A stretch of DNA of 64,000 bases from Przewalskia tangutica (GCA_029844215.1 CM056731.1:80124992-80188991); one strand, 5' to 3'. Numbered from the stretch's first letter, positions 12,194 through 24,471 are shown. Translations and numbers: made by a program. Notes: generated by a model not told the origin, from the sequence alone.

Positions 12194-12634
12194 GCAAAAC
12201 CAAAAACCAACCAATGGCCAAGATCAAGCCATGTGCAAGGCAAGTGTAAGGCCAAGATCAAGCCAAGTGCACCCTAACCCTACTCCACAAAACACTCCAC
12301 AAAACAAGCCACAAAACAAGGCACAAAAGAGGGAGCCAATCGGCCAAGGCCAACCAAGGCCTCTTGGACGCCCAAATCGTCCAAGCCCCCACTTGCTTCC
12401 AATGTGAGGGTGACACATGTCACCCTCCCGTTGTCCGAATGTTTCGTCTCTGAAAAATCCGCAAAAATTATAAATGACATAGCCGGAATTTTCCTACGAA
12501 AGTCGTGGAAAACGCTTTCGCCAAAAAACGACTCTATACGGGTTGTGCACAAAATTTCGAAACATGCCTAACTTAAGGCTCAAAATTCGTACGTACGTCC
12601 ACATGTACATACTCTGGAAATACGGGGTATAACA

Positions 12635-12648
12635 TTCTTCCCCCCTTA
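12635..12648 (-). promoter_or_regulatory. Polypurine tract, element A
   Basis: On the minus strand the tract AAGGGGGGAAGAA lies directly against the 3' LTR, where plus-strand DNA synthesis is primed. It is preceded by the conserved words GAACATTCGGGACGAATGTTTCT, a near-palindrome seen in all elements here. Confidence 0.85.
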
Positions 12649-13449
12649 GAAACATTCGTCCCGAATGTTCCTTCAAGGTCTCAAAACAAACAGCGCCAAG
12701 ATAGTCTTCACCGCTATACGCATTTAAAACAATCATGCCACACCGCCACAAAACACACGCTCACTTCTCCTCTTTCGTAGTACTGCCACGAACACTCGAA
12801 CTCGTTCTAGTATCCGCATCACACTTCGCCAACGCTCGTTTCCCAACCCTCGAGTCACTACCTCCAAACTTGGTCATCTCACTAACCTCGATTTCTAAGG
12901 CCATTCCCGCCTTCACGAATCGATTCTCGATCGAACGTATCCACGAACTCATACGATGGTCATCTAAACTTGGGCCTAGCACCTCGTGACTCTCGCCACC
13001 GGCGGGACCACCTGAGCTGACCCTACCTCGAACAGACGCGTTGGCCCGCAACATGGCCCCAACCCGACCCACTGTCGCGCCAACTCTTGCTCCTCGACAC
13101 GGAACAATCTTACCTATTCAAGCCATGAAAGCTACCACTTCCATCCCACATTACCCATGGACTTATCACACCATTATAACCCACGTACACTACGCATTCC
13201 GATAAAGGTCAAACATAAAAATAAATCTTTTACTCAAGACGACCTTACCTGTAAGGTCTCAACATAAAATGTCCTAAAGTTCACACTTTCCATGCCCCCA
13301 GGCTTACCCTTTTTCATCAACCATGCTCCTAAATCACATTTTAGCACAAAGCTATCCGAACATAACACTAAACACATCATCAACATCAATACAATATAAG
13401 TCTCTAGAGGGTTAAGGATATACCTGAAAATAGGCGGTTCAAAGGACCG
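12649..13449 (-). other. Non-coding block between gag and polypurine tract, element A
   Basis: No credible gene. On the minus strand this begins with CAG/GTATATCCTTAACCC right after the gag stop, then holds a conserved block with words such as GTGGTCCCGCC and GGTCACGAGG, and ends in the shared 3' untranslated part. The same block lies at 27105-28040, 35645-36175, 41200-42150 and 50380-50925, and a relative sits upstream of the protease relic of element 4 (55580-55980). Open frames across it are short and not conserved. Confidence 0.7.
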
Positions 13450-14606
13450 CTAAAACTGGGAACTCCCATCGCGACCTCTACCGGGGCCTTCCGGTGTACG
13501 AACATCCTGCCTGGCTACGGAAGGTGAAGAACCCGCAACTGCTCTAGTAGTCCATGCTATCCTACCAGCTACTCGGCCTGGACGCTCTCTTGCCGATGGC
13601 CCCGTTGGCCGCAAAATAACAATCTCCGAGTTAGTACGACACTCTCCCTTATGGAGCTTTCCACAAACCACACCGAGACAAGGGCAACCTCATCCGGCGA
13701 GCACTCGCCTCCCCGAAAATCTGAAACACAGGAGCCCCGACCGCTTCCACGAATATCCCGGCGTCCCGAAAGCCGGAGGACCACTCAGATCGGGCGGAGG
13801 TACATAACTAGTCTGGCCGAGACGGTCCGCCTCGAAAGTCACCAAAGGACCTCGCTGTTCGCCTCTTCGCGACCTTGGTCATTCCGTCGATTTATCCGCC
13901 TCACATCCAAGTGTATACGCTGCACGCGGCAATGTCCATGCCGTGAAGAGCTACACCAACAACTCTGCAAGGCAATCATCGAGCCTCAGAACATATCGGT
14001 GCACTCGGTCCTCCATACTAGCTACTAACGCGGGACGCACGCCAATGAGTCGAACTCACATTGTACTCCCGAACCGCACGCCTGCTCGCCAGAACACCAA
14101 AAATCTTTACCCGAGCCCGCCTCATCTGTGGAGGCAAGAAATGTGCAAGAAAGGCCTCTGAGAACTCGTTCCATACCGCTGGAAGTGCATGCTCCCCCCG
14201 GGATAGCTCCCACGAATCAAACCCGATCGCGGTATCACGCGATTGATGTGAACCTGTGGCCACCGACTCGATCTCCGATGCCTCGATCACTCTACGATCC
14301 GTCAGAATCGCCGGATGAACTCCTGCGATCATCCTCGTGCCTCGACCCATAAAACTCGCGGCCTACAACTCGAGAAAATCCCGTAGCCTCGAACTATCTC
14401 GATCTAGGGTGAACCATCGGTGCATCGAATCGGCCGCGGCCCACTTATCCTCAAGTCCGCCACAACCTCGCCATTAATCGCCCACCTTGTAACTCATCTC
14501 TCTCGCCTCCGCATCGCGGATCGAGGCTCAGTATTGTGGTCTCTCGCCGCTTTACTCGCAGACTCCTCACGCCTTTGCTTCGGCCCGGTTGCCTTACGCG
14601 AGGCAT
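13450..14606 (-). pseudogene. Degenerate gag, element A
   Basis: Gag relic. The start is placed at 14606 because CAT at 14604-14606 sits at the same distance from the PBS as the Met-Pro start in elements 1 and 3. The frame is lost early. The best stretch, about 14350-14018, reads through a retrotransposon Gag core with DTAIGFDSWELSRGEHALP, FLAHFLPPQMRRAR and AVREYNV. The zinc-knuckle part near 13600 is out of frame. The far end, GRGRDGSSQF and a TAG stop at 13450-13452, is the same as in element 1. Multiple frameshifts, no intact product. Confidence 0.85.
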
Positions 14607-14713
14607 AATCGTAAAACGAAGTATGTCGAGAGCCCAATCTTATCACACACTCTAAGGCACGATCTCGTAATGAGAAGAAATGGAAACCAATCCTAAATGT
14701 CCTATAGCCTCAC

Positions 14714-14747
14714 GATTATAGATGTGGTGCACAACACACCGATAATC
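14714..14747 (-). other. Leader hairpin with GTGCAC loop, element A
   Basis: Arms GATTAT (14714-14719) and ATAATC (14742-14747) enclose inner TGTG/CACA arms and a loop with the self-complementary hexamer GTGCAC. It lies about 40 bases inside the PBS. Confidence 0.6.
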
Positions 14748-14783
14748 AAGACTCTACTAGACACGGTCGTAGACACTTTCCGA

Positions 14784-14803
14784 GGATTAATCGCTCGATA
14801 CCA
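14784..14803 (-). promoter_or_regulatory. Primer binding site, element A
   Basis: On the minus strand TGGTATCGAGCGATTAATCC, three bases from the LTR end at 14807. It is one base short of the clean TGGTATCAGAGCAGTTAATCC at 25578: one of the small differences concentrated in GC-rich words. Confidence 0.88.
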
Positions 14804-15515
14804 CTATGTCACACCCCAAAATCGGGCGTGGATCGTGCCTTACCCGCACCTAGCGATACAACATCGAGAAAACCAATGGAAATAAAAACTTTAAACATGA
14901 AATGAGAGACATGATAAATAAACAAAGCAACCAAAACAGCTTGCCTTGATATACATAAAACCCAACAGCTTTAATCTTTTACAACCCCGCCACAACATGG
15001 CTGCACTTAAGATTTACAACAACTATGACGGACAGGCCCCGCCATACCCCAGAATGTACAAGAACCTATACCTCAGGGAACACAGACCACAAGATAAGCC
15101 TCCGGAGACACGGAGCTTCCCAACACGCTGAATGTGATCCTATACGCGGGGATCGACAGTCGATGTACCTTTTACTGCGCAGATTTAACGCACTTCGGGC
15201 GAGGTCGCACAACAGTACCAAGTATGTGAAGCGGTAAATATCGTAAATGAAATCATAATAGTCTATATAAGGGGAGACATGTATGATGACCAACTACAAG
15301 ACATAACATATAACCAAGCATCAAGTCGTGACTCACGCCTCCAAATTATCACTCGTGCGTGGAATTTCTTCCTCATCACGGCAGCTTTATGATATAACAA
15401 TACCAAGGAGTATACATGAACACCGTGTCCCACCGTGTCATAAAAACCGTGACAGACAAGTACAACTACCGGATCCGACCGTGCTAATAATACAATGCAA
15501 CCACAAACACGGTCG

Positions 15516-15712
15516 TCACGGCAAGTGCGAGAGCCGACTACCGGATACCAAGGCCGGCCACGAGTGATCGGGGCAAGTACGGTGGTCGACCACCGGGACC
15601 AAGGTCAGATCACGAGACTTCGTCACTACACCGAACGGCAAGTCAGGGTCGACTACCGATACCAAGGCCGAATCGATCCACGACGGCAAGTACGAGAGCC
15701 ACCACCGGTACC
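15516..15712 (-). repeat. GC-rich minisatellite cassette, 5' LTR of element A
   Basis: Same unit family as 9890-10110 (CGGCAAGT, ACCACCGGGACCAAGG, ACCGATACCAAGGCCG words), four units, with several small indels relative to the other copy. Confidence 0.78.
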
Positions 15713-15803
15713 AAGGCGAGCGAAGAAACCTCAACTACCAACCGCCTCTATCGAGACGCCAGAACACGTAAACACCACACTTGCACAACAAAGGCTATCA
15801 TCA

Positions 15804-15902
15804 CAAGCATAGGCAAGTTTCACAACAACAAGCATAGGAAAGTTTCACCACAACAAGCATAGGCAAGTTTCACCACAACAAGCATAGCAAGTTTCACATC
15901 AC
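15804..15902 (-). repeat. 25-bp direct repeat x 4, 5' LTR of element A
   Basis: Units start at 15804, 15829, 15854 and 15879; the last is one base shorter. Same core as at 10188. Confidence 0.9.
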
Positions 15903-18279
15903 TCAAAGTACCTTCATTTTATGCCAAAGTCCGGTTTTAACCTAAAGTACTACGACGTTAAATTCTTTAAAAGAGATCCATTATTTTTATCAAAGTCACC
16001 CGATACGTAGTATTAGAATGACCAACCCACATTCCTTTTCAAAATCAAGTAACAACATTCTTTTCCTAAGTTCGGTTTGCCTAGTTTCAATTACTCAAGC
16101 TTCTCATTTTCAAATGGTTTCATAGTTCATAAACTTAATCACTTGATTTCTTTTTAGAACAATTGAGTAATATATGTCTCACGTGAGAGTAGGTTATTCT
16201 TGTTTACAACATTCTTATTACAACAGCCATGATCTAGAAAATGTAATATCATTTTGTCTCATCTTAGTTTCTATGCAGATGGAGGTTTCTACTGGTTTTA
16301 ATACAATTCATCATTATTCAATACATTTTCCTTTATTAACGCTGCAGGGTCCTGTCGATACACATTCTGATTTCCGAAATCAGTAAAACATTATCCTTTA
16401 AATAAAACCAAGTACTCATTACTCACGAATGAGGTTTCACACAAACATTCACATTTAAAACAAATAAGTTAAGTCTCTTATCTTATAAGATCAAGTCTCT
16501 TAACTTCTAACATCAGTAAACCATTTTCTTTACCTCTCTTAAGACATTATACCTAACTCCCCATCAAGCTAGTATAACTCTTTTTAAAACCTTTAAAACC
16601 AAGTGTTACTCTCCCTTCAAAACGATTTAGAAATCTTTTGAAATACATCAAGTTCTTTATTATAACAAGCCAGTTATAATACACATTAGTTACCTTTTAA
16701 AACCACAAAGTATTTTCTTACCTACATAAAGCTGTTATAACCAACTTCCCATAAAGCCGTTATAACACTTTATGTTTTAAAAACAATCAAACACAGCTAA
16801 CACACATGTACGCTCACCGCACTACATAGTTCACACATATCATGCCGGAAGAGATAGGAAGAGGTTCACATACCTCGCGACGATTATCGACTAATAGCAA
16901 AACGCCCGAGTACCTCAAACCGCTTCATTACTCCTTAGTCCAGAAGATTACGTCACACGTAGCACTTCAACCTATAAGGCCACAAGGCGCTTATTAAAAT
17001 CTAGATCTTAACGTAGAACATTCTACAGAAAATTCGGCAAGAGACCTCCCCGCAACCGCAGAAATCTCCTCCTTCATCGAGGCTCGCCACCAAGCCAACC
17101 GTGGGTTATACATCTTACCCGAACGGGTATAATTCTACTATACAGTAATACTACACAAGTCTACTGTAATACAGTCCTATGTAATTACAGTTCAGTTCAG
17201 TTCTTTATTCTTCAGGCTTAAGTCAAAAGACATTGCCAACAACTACGTTCAGTTCTATATATAGTATACTTCAACTATATATTTTAACAGACATGTAATT
17301 TCCAATTACAATAGAAGGTCAAGAATATTTACCTCGATAAGCCCAAAATTATCCGAGTTTAAAGTCGATCCTTAGCAATGTTTCGCTCCTACTCCGGGTG
17401 CTCCAACCCGCTCCAAACAACCCTTAGAAGTTCTAACCAACTTCTCTTAAGTACTTCAACAACGGGTGAAGATTTCCTTAGGGTTTCGTTTTTGTGGCTA
17501 AAGGAAGTATAATCGTATTTTCTGGGCTTTTGTATAAGTGTAACCTTGGGAATACTACAAGGTATTTGGGCCAAGGTATTTGGACATTACAACAATACTT
17601 TGGAGAGTATTTCTATACCACAAGGGGGTATTTATACGAGACAACTAGGCTAGGGGGGGGGGTACCCCACGGCCACACCACAAAGGGGAGAGGGGGAGGC
17701 TCTCGGCCACAAGGGCCTATCTAGGGAGGGGGGGGCTCTTGGACGAGAGTCAAACAAGAGGGGAGGGGAAGGATAGCAAGACTTGGAACATTTTTGGAAT
17801 GGATGAAGTCTTCACACTTAGGGGGTATTTATAGCAAAACCAAAAGCCAACCAATGGCCAAGATCAAGCCATGTGCAAGGCAAGTGTAAGGCCAAGATCA
17901 AGCCAAGTGCACCCTAACCCTACTCCACAAAACACTCCACAAAACAAGCCACAAAACAAGGCACAAAAGAGGGAGCCAATCGGCCAAGGCCAACCAAGGC
18001 CTCTTGGACGCCCAAATCGTCCAAGCCCCCACTTGCTTCCAATGTGAGGGTGACACATGTCACCCTCCCGTTGGTCCGAAATGTTTCGTCTCTCGGAAAA
18101 ATCCGCAAAAATTATAAATGACATAGCCGGAATTTTCCCTACGAAAGCTGTGAAAACGTTTCGTCGAAAAACGACTCTATACGGGGGTTGTGCACAAAAT
18201 TTCGAAACATGCCTAACTTAAGGCTCAAAATTCGTACGTACGTCCACATGTACATACTCTGGAAATACGGGGTATAACA

Positions 18280-18625
18280 ATATTAATTTCGGAAATGAGA
18301 ACAAGTATCGAACAAACCACTGCAGCGTTAATAAAGGAAAATGTATTGACTAATTAATTATTATTAAAACCAGTAGAAACCTCCATCTGCATAGAAGCTA
18401 AGATAAGACAAAATTGTATTACATTCTCTAGATCATGGCTGCTTTAATAAGAATGTTATAAACAAGAATAACCTACTCACACATAAGGCATATGTTACTC
18501 AAATTATTTTAAAAGAGAAGTATGTTATTAAGTGATTAAGACTATGAACTATGAAACCTTTCGAAAATAAGAGACTTGAGTATTTGAATTTAGGCAAACT
18601 GGAACTTTTGGAAAAGAAGAAGCAC
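18280..18625 (+). repeat. LTR B, right part
   Basis: After the second ATATT copy, the plus-strand LTR resumes with TTTCGGAAATGAGAACAAGT, equivalent to 23686-23705 in LTR a. It continues through the CATCTGCATAGAAGCTAAGA and CTAGATCATGGCTGC words and GGCAAACTGGAACTT near 18593. At about 18625 it stops and minus-strand LTR sequence begins, so LTR B lacks its 3' end. Confidence 0.8.
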
Positions 18626-20360
18626 ATTCATGCAGCAAATATACACCAATATTATCATGGAATAAAACCAAGGTACCAACACATCATATACAAAATATTA
18701 AAATTAACTTTCCTTTTAGAAATGCCAAGGTACCAACACCTCATGTACCAAACGCATATAATGAACTTCATTTCAGACAACCCTAGGTACCAACATCTCG
18801 TGTACCATACACAAATAAGATTTATGTCATAATCATGGACATTCTCACAAAGTCGTTATAACAAACTTCCCATAAATCCATTATAACAACCCTTCGTTTT
18901 AGAAAACTAAGGAACTACCACATCTTTCTTTTTAAACAAACCAAGACACTGTCACCTCTTTCCTTTTAATAAAACCAAGGCATTATCATGTCATGTAAAT
19001 TTGGGAAATTGAACCCAAAGTACTATGTATATCTATTCTTATAAAAGAATCACATCATGCAATATAAGGGAGTTGGACCCAAGAGTACTATGTACATTCA
19101 CCATACATGTCATGTAATATTAGGGAGTTGAACCCCAAAGTACTATTTACGTCCGCCGTACATCCTTTCCTTTATAAAGCCTCAAAGTACTAACATTTCC
19201 CCGTTAAGTCACTTGCCCTTCTAAAATCAAGTTTACACTTAAAGCCAAGTAACTTATACCTTTAAATCAAGTCACTTTTTCATATAAATTGAAGTCATCT
19301 TTACATATAAAATCATGTCACTTATTCTCTTTAACTCAAGTAATTCCTTTCATATACTACAATGAATCTGAATTCCCAAATTAGTCAATTTTATGAGCCA
19401 TTAGGTTATATATTAATAATGATCTTATCTAATCAGTTGTGAACCTAGAAAGTGTAAAACGAACTGGTTATATCTTAGCTTCTATGCAGATGGAAAATTC
19501 TACTCATTTCAATATAATAAGTTGTCGATTCCTTTTTCATTAACGCTGCAATGGCTTGTTCGATACCTTTTTCTCATTAGTGTTATAACTTAACAAGATC
19601 AACTTGACTCCAATGCCTACTAAACACTCTTACCAACATCTTCCATAAGACTTGGTAAGGACTTAAGAATAATTTAGACATGCCTTTAGCCTAGAATCAA
19701 TAACATGAATACTCCAATAACAAGACAAATATACTTCAAGAAACAAGTCATGTATACTCCAATAACAAGACAAGTATACTTCAAGAAACAAGGTGTGTAT
19801 ACTTCAAATTTCAAGACAAGTACACTTCAATTATCAATAATGCCGATAGAAGAAAGTTGTTCACATACCTCATTGACGACTAACCCATACGACAAGTAGA
19901 ATACGCCCCAATGTACTTCAACCTTATCGGCTATTCCACATGTCAAGTAGAATATGCCCCACGTAGTGCTTCAACCTAAAATGACAATAACACTTCTATC
20001 AACTTCAAGCTTACTAGTATAAGACTTATACCAAGTAATGGTCCTCTTATTCTACCGAAAATTGGGCAGCACTTCCCCTGTTTCTACGTACTTTTCCACC
20101 TTTTCCAAGGCCCGAATTCAACAACCAACAACCCACATTTAAGGCACAAACAACAGGTAACCAAAGTGGATTACACTCCTACTAGACGTGTAAAATTCTT
20201 CCCCACAACGATATAAAAACAGTCCACTAAACAGTCCATAATTAACCAACATTAAGGGTACAATATGAAGCATTTAACACCCTTATTCCTTAGGAATTTC
20301 ATTAGCCGTTTTACCACCTTAATCATGCATATTAGAGGCTGATTTTCCAGCATAATAACA
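18626..20360 (-). repeat. LTR F fragment (family II)
   Basis: Minus-strand LTR sequence without either end. It shows the family order: three 57-bp repeats with AGGTACCAACA (18671, 18728, 18785), a palindrome variant near 18850-18895, CACATACCTC near 19864, TTGGGCAGCACTTCCCC near 20063 and GTGTAAAATTCTTCCCCAC near 20190. The last three match the LTR of element 5 (57882-58172). It is cut at 20360 by LTR D. Small reading frames in it are not conserved. Confidence 0.72.
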
Positions 20361-21426
20361 TGTCACGACCCGACCCCGGGCCGCGACTGGGGCCCTACCT
20401 GGGCACCCTTACAGGTATACATTAGAGATAATCAGCGGAACATACATCAAACTTATAAATTAATTCAACAAGACATAAACAACAGGTTATCCGATAAGGC
20501 TACCTCCCTGGACATATATATACATATATAGCCAAAAGCAGTTGCATCATTTTTTTTTACACAACCCAATCCACAAGATATGACTATAGACCTCTAAGAT
20601 TTTGGACAAATACTATGACGGGACAAGGCCCCGCCGTACCCCTGAATATACCTAGACATAATGACAAGCTCCGGAACATTGGAGCCATCTCAAAATGCTG
20701 AACCAGGATCCTAAGCTCGCGGATCCACAATTGTGTACCTAAACCTGCGGATATGAACGCAGCCCCCCGAAGAGGTCGATACAGTACGAATATGGAACGG
20801 AAATAAGGTACAGTAATCAGATCATAACTGTACAAAAGAATGACAGGGGCAAGTATAAAAAGTAAATACCAGATCCTACCATGCCATTACAACTCATGAA
20901 CTTAATCGTACATCATTATCTTTTCCCATTTTTTTCAATAAGAGTTATAGTCAAATTCTTACGTACATACTTAGGAAAAATCATCAAGTTCATAACCATA
21001 TAACTTACTTATCTTTCATAACATAATCCGGCCCTTTATGGAGGGACGCCTATACTGCCCGGCCCAATCTGGGACGCGATAAAGTCACATAAGTCTGCCC
21101 ATAAAGGTATACTGCCCGGCCCAATCTGGGACGCGATAAAGTCACATAAGTCTGCCCATAAAGGTATACTGTCCGGCCCAATCTGGGACGCGATAAAGTC
21201 ACATAAGTCTGCCCATAAAGGTATACTTCCCGACCCAATCTGGGACGCGATAAAGTCACATAAGTCTGCCCATAAAGGTATACTGCATAAAAATAGGAAG
21301 CTTATGATCAACTTAGGGCCACCTGCCCATAGTATCATTTGGCAATCCTACTCCTGGGACTATTTCACCCACATAGGTCCTGTGGACCCGCAATGAGGTC
21401 ATCCGCCTCGCATGGGACTATTTCAC
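20361..21426 (-). repeat. LTR D fragment (family II)
   Basis: Begins TGTCACGACCCGACCCCGGG at 20361 after TAACA (possible target duplication, 20356-20360). It contains a 57-bp tandem array and ends among GACTATTTCACCCACATAGG units, the same module as 56945-57060 of element 5, where LTR E interrupts it. The remainder of D is not found to the right. Confidence 0.78.
21051..21278 (-). repeat. 57-bp tandem repeat x 4 in LTR D
   Basis: Four almost identical units start at 21051, 21108, 21165 and 21222, each running from TATACTGCCCGGCCCAATCT to TCTGCCCATAAAGG; the fourth has TTCCCGA in place of GCCCGGC. The period is a multiple of three, so all frames stay open by chance. The high identity between units points to recent expansion. 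Confidence 0.95.
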
Positions 21427-22061
21427 TGTCACGACCCTACCCCGGGCCCGCGACTGGTGCCCTACCTGGGCACCCTTACAGGTATACATCAAAGATAATC
21501 AGCGGAACATACATAAACTTAACAAGAAATAATAATAGGCTAGCCGATAAGGCCACCTTCTAAAAAACTATACACGTAACCCAAAAAAAGCAGTTACCTC
21601 TTTTTTTTTTACACAACCCAATCCACAAGATATGACTACAGACCTCTAAGAATTCTTGACATAACAACTGTGACGGGACAGGGCCCCGCCATACACTTGA
21701 ATGTACAACATCTACAACCTCAGGGACTGTACCAAAATACCAAGCCTCCGATATAATAGAGATTTTCAACCAACTGAACAATGATCCTAAGAGTGCGGAT
21801 CAGCAAGCTATGTACCTCAACCTGCGGCATGAACGCAGCCCCACGAAGGAGGTCAGTACGAAATATGTACCAAGTAAGTGAAACTGAAAATACTGTAATG
21901 AAATAATAACATTCTATATAAAGCTGGAGACATGTATGATAACCAAAATAACAGTACACTGTGCCTTTCCAAAGTGAAAGTAATGAAAGTCAGTTTGACC
22001 TTTTAAAGACTATTTCAACACATGAACAATAGTCATACAGGGCTACGGACACAAGCCCTCA
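21427..22061 (-). repeat. LTR E fragment
   Basis: Starts TGTCACGACCCTACCCCGGG at 21427 after TTCAC (21422-21426). It keeps the conserved end of the LTR (GACGGGACAGGGCCCCGCC near 21672, AACGCAGCCCCACGAAGGAG near 21833) and is broken at 22061 by LTR a. No continuation is seen after 45932. Confidence 0.8.
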
Positions 22062-22579
22062 TGTTACACCCCGTAGTTACAGGGCAAGTATGTGAGGACG
22101 TACGTACAAGAATACGACATTTAAATTGGAAAGGAAGAAAGATGTGATTTTTTCGACGGAAAAGTTTCCGGGTTTTGTGAAGGAAAAAGGTTCATTAATG
22201 GGAATTGGATTCCCAGATTTGGTATTTGGACTTCTTGGATTATAATAAAATTATGGATTTTATTTTCCGGAAATGATCACGTGGGGCCCACGGGAGGAAA
22301 TTTACGGTTTTGTGGGGCCCACTTTGTTTTCGAGATTTTGGACATTATGCATATTTTCGGGAGATGAAATATTTTTGACGAGTAGGAGGGCGACACATGG
22401 CACCCCCATGTGGCAATGTGGCCGATTGGTCTTGACACTTGGCCCTTGGACGTCTTTTGGGTGACATGTGGCTAGCCACATGTCTCAATTTTGTGGTGGA
22501 CATATGGTTGGTAGAATCCACACACACATGTCCCCAATCTACACCATACACATGCTTGAATCTTGGCCATTGAATGTCC

Positions 22580-22587
22580 TATAAATA
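22580..22587 (+). promoter_or_regulatory. TATA box, LTR a
   Basis: TATAAATA followed by CCCCC, 518 bases into the LTR. LTR b has the same box at 28575-28582; LTR c has the altered TATATGCA near 42670. Confidence 0.7.
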
Positions 22588-24471
22588 CCCCCTTAAGTTG
22601 CAAGACTTCTTCATCACTTACTAAATATTTCTAAGTCACAAAAATACTTCCCCTTTGTTGAGGTTCTCGTCCAACCCCCCCCCCCCCCCTTTGTGGAAAA
22701 ACTTCTTCAAGTGTTATTATTATCCCAAATACCTTAGCCTAGTATCCCTAGCAGTATTCTAAAGAAACTCCAACATAAGAGCCCGGAAATACTACTTTAT
22801 TCCTTTAGTCGCAAAATGAAACCCTAGGAAAATCTTCATAGTTGGATGAAGTGTTAAGAGAAGTTGTTTAGAAACTTCTAAGGGTTGCTTGGAGCGGGTT
22901 GAAGCGTAAGGAATTGGAGCTAAATGTTGCTCAGGATCGACTTATAAATCTTGGATAATTTTGGGCTTATCGAGGTAATGATCTTTATCCCCCTATTGTA
23001 ATTGGAGATTACATGTTGTAGTAATGTATAGTTGAGTATACTATATGTAGAATGAATATTGAAAAGAATTGAACTGTATTTACATTGGACTGTATTTACA
23101 GTAGACTTGTAGTATTATTGTGGGGCGTGTAATCCCCTTGGAGTTGTTGGCTTGGTAGCGGGCCTTGATATAGGAGGATATTTATGTGGTTGCGAGAGGG
23201 GAGGTGCTTCCCAATTTTCCGTAGAATAAGGAACCTTGTACTTAGAATATTCTACGAAGAGATCTAGAAGTTAATAGACGTTTTATGGCCAGTATAAGTG
23301 TAAGTACTACGAGTAGCGTATTCTACTTGAAGGGTGGAAAAGGCTAGCAAGGTTATAGTACTTTGGAGCATTTTGCTAATTGTCGATAATCGTCGCGAGG
23401 TATGTGAACCTCTTCCTATCCTTTCTAGCATGATTGTTGTGAACTATGTAGTACGGTAGACGTACGTGTGCTAAACGAACTTGGTAGGTTTAAAATATAA
23501 AGTGTTATAATGGCTTTATGGGAAGTTGGTTATAACGACTTTATGTAGGTAAAAGAATAATTTGTTGATTTTAAAAGATAAGAGACTTGACTTATAATTG
23601 ACCTGAATGGTGTTAAAAAGTGGTGAAACCTCATTCGTGAGTAATGAGTACTTGGTCTATAAAAGAATAAAGTTTTATTTGATTTCGGAAATGGGAATAA
23701 CTATCGAACAAGCCATTGCAGCATTAATAAAGGAAAATGTAATGACAAATAATTATATTAAAACAAGTAGAATCTTCCATCTGCATAGAAGCTAAGATAA
23801 GACAAAATTGTATTACATTTTCTAGATCATGGCTGCGTTAATAAAATCTTTATAAACAAGTATTGATTTCTTGACATTCTAAAGTAAGGAGACTTAAAGT
23901 ATTTTGAAAGTCATGTAACTTAATTTTGGGAAATGAGAAGTAACTTGAGTTTAAAAGTATAAGTAACTTGTTTTCAAATATCGAACTTTTCTTGATGGAA
24001 AAATATAAGTGGCTTGGTTTTAAAAGGTAGGAGTACCTTGATCTTAAGAGAGTTAGTTACTTGGGTTTTAAAAGTATACTTGACGTTGTTTTAAAAGTGT
24101 AAGCCACTTGGTTTAAAGTACTTGATTTAAACATGAACGTGTTTGGTACTACGGATATTAGTATCGAGTTGTTTTTACGTAAAAAGAGATCTTTTTGAAA
24201 GAATTAAAGTACGTAGCACTTTAGGGTTAAAACCCGGATTGTTGGCATAAAATGAAAGTACTTGAGTTTATATAAATGGTGAATCAATTTACATGTTAAT
24301 GAAAATCTAAGAGTATGTTGAACTTGCCTATGCTAGTTGTGATAGCCTTTGTTGTGCAAGTATTGTATTTCTATACCACCGCGTCTCTCGATGGAGGGCC
24401 GACTGACTTGTTGTGAAATTACTTGGACGTACCGGCAGTGACGGAGGATTCCACGGGTATGCTTCCATTGT

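Larger units (their letters stand above)
9158..12634 (-). repeat. 3' LTR of element A
   Basis: The left end TGTCACACCCCGAAAATCGG and right end GGAAATACGGGGTATAACA are the reverse complements of an LTR 3' and 5' end. Internal landmarks, left to right: a GC-rich minisatellite, the 25-bp repeat x 4, the double palindrome at 11112-11161, the CTCGCGACG hairpin near 11258, a G-run at 12009-12018, and two TATA-like boxes. Confidence 0.92.
9158..18279 (-). mobile_element. Element A: complete gag-only gypsy-type LTR retrotransposon
   Basis: A full minus-strand element of 9122 bp: LTRs of 3477 bp (9158-12634) and 3473 bp (14807-18279) around an internal region of 2172 bp. Both flanks carry the 5-bp duplication ATATT (9153-9157 and 18280-18284), which proves a single insertion into LTR B. 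The internal part has a PBS, a leader hairpin, a broken gag, a conserved non-coding block and a purine tract. No protease, reverse transcriptase, RNase H or integrase segment was found, so it could move only with Pol supplied by another element. The LTRs look almost identical across AT-rich parts, suggesting a fairly recent insertion. Confidence 0.93.
14807..18279 (-). repeat. 5' LTR of element A
   Basis: Runs from TGTCACACCCCAAAATCGG to the GGAAATACGGGGTATAACA end and is nearly the same length as its partner. AT-rich parts (for example 15900-16780 against 10285-11165) are almost identical, while GC-rich parts differ by many one- to four-base indels. The double palindrome is at 16724-16774. 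Confidence 0.92.

Noticed and set aside
18551..18832. 93-codon frame with three PRYQH repeats
   Set aside because: It comes from three 57-bp units of an LTR repeat and spans a rearrangement junction.
21036..21338. 100-codon open frame with a repeated IPLWADLCDFIASQIG protein motif
   Set aside because: It is the direct reading of the 57-bp tandem repeat, whose period is a multiple of three. Several frames are open for the same reason, and there is no relative elsewhere.
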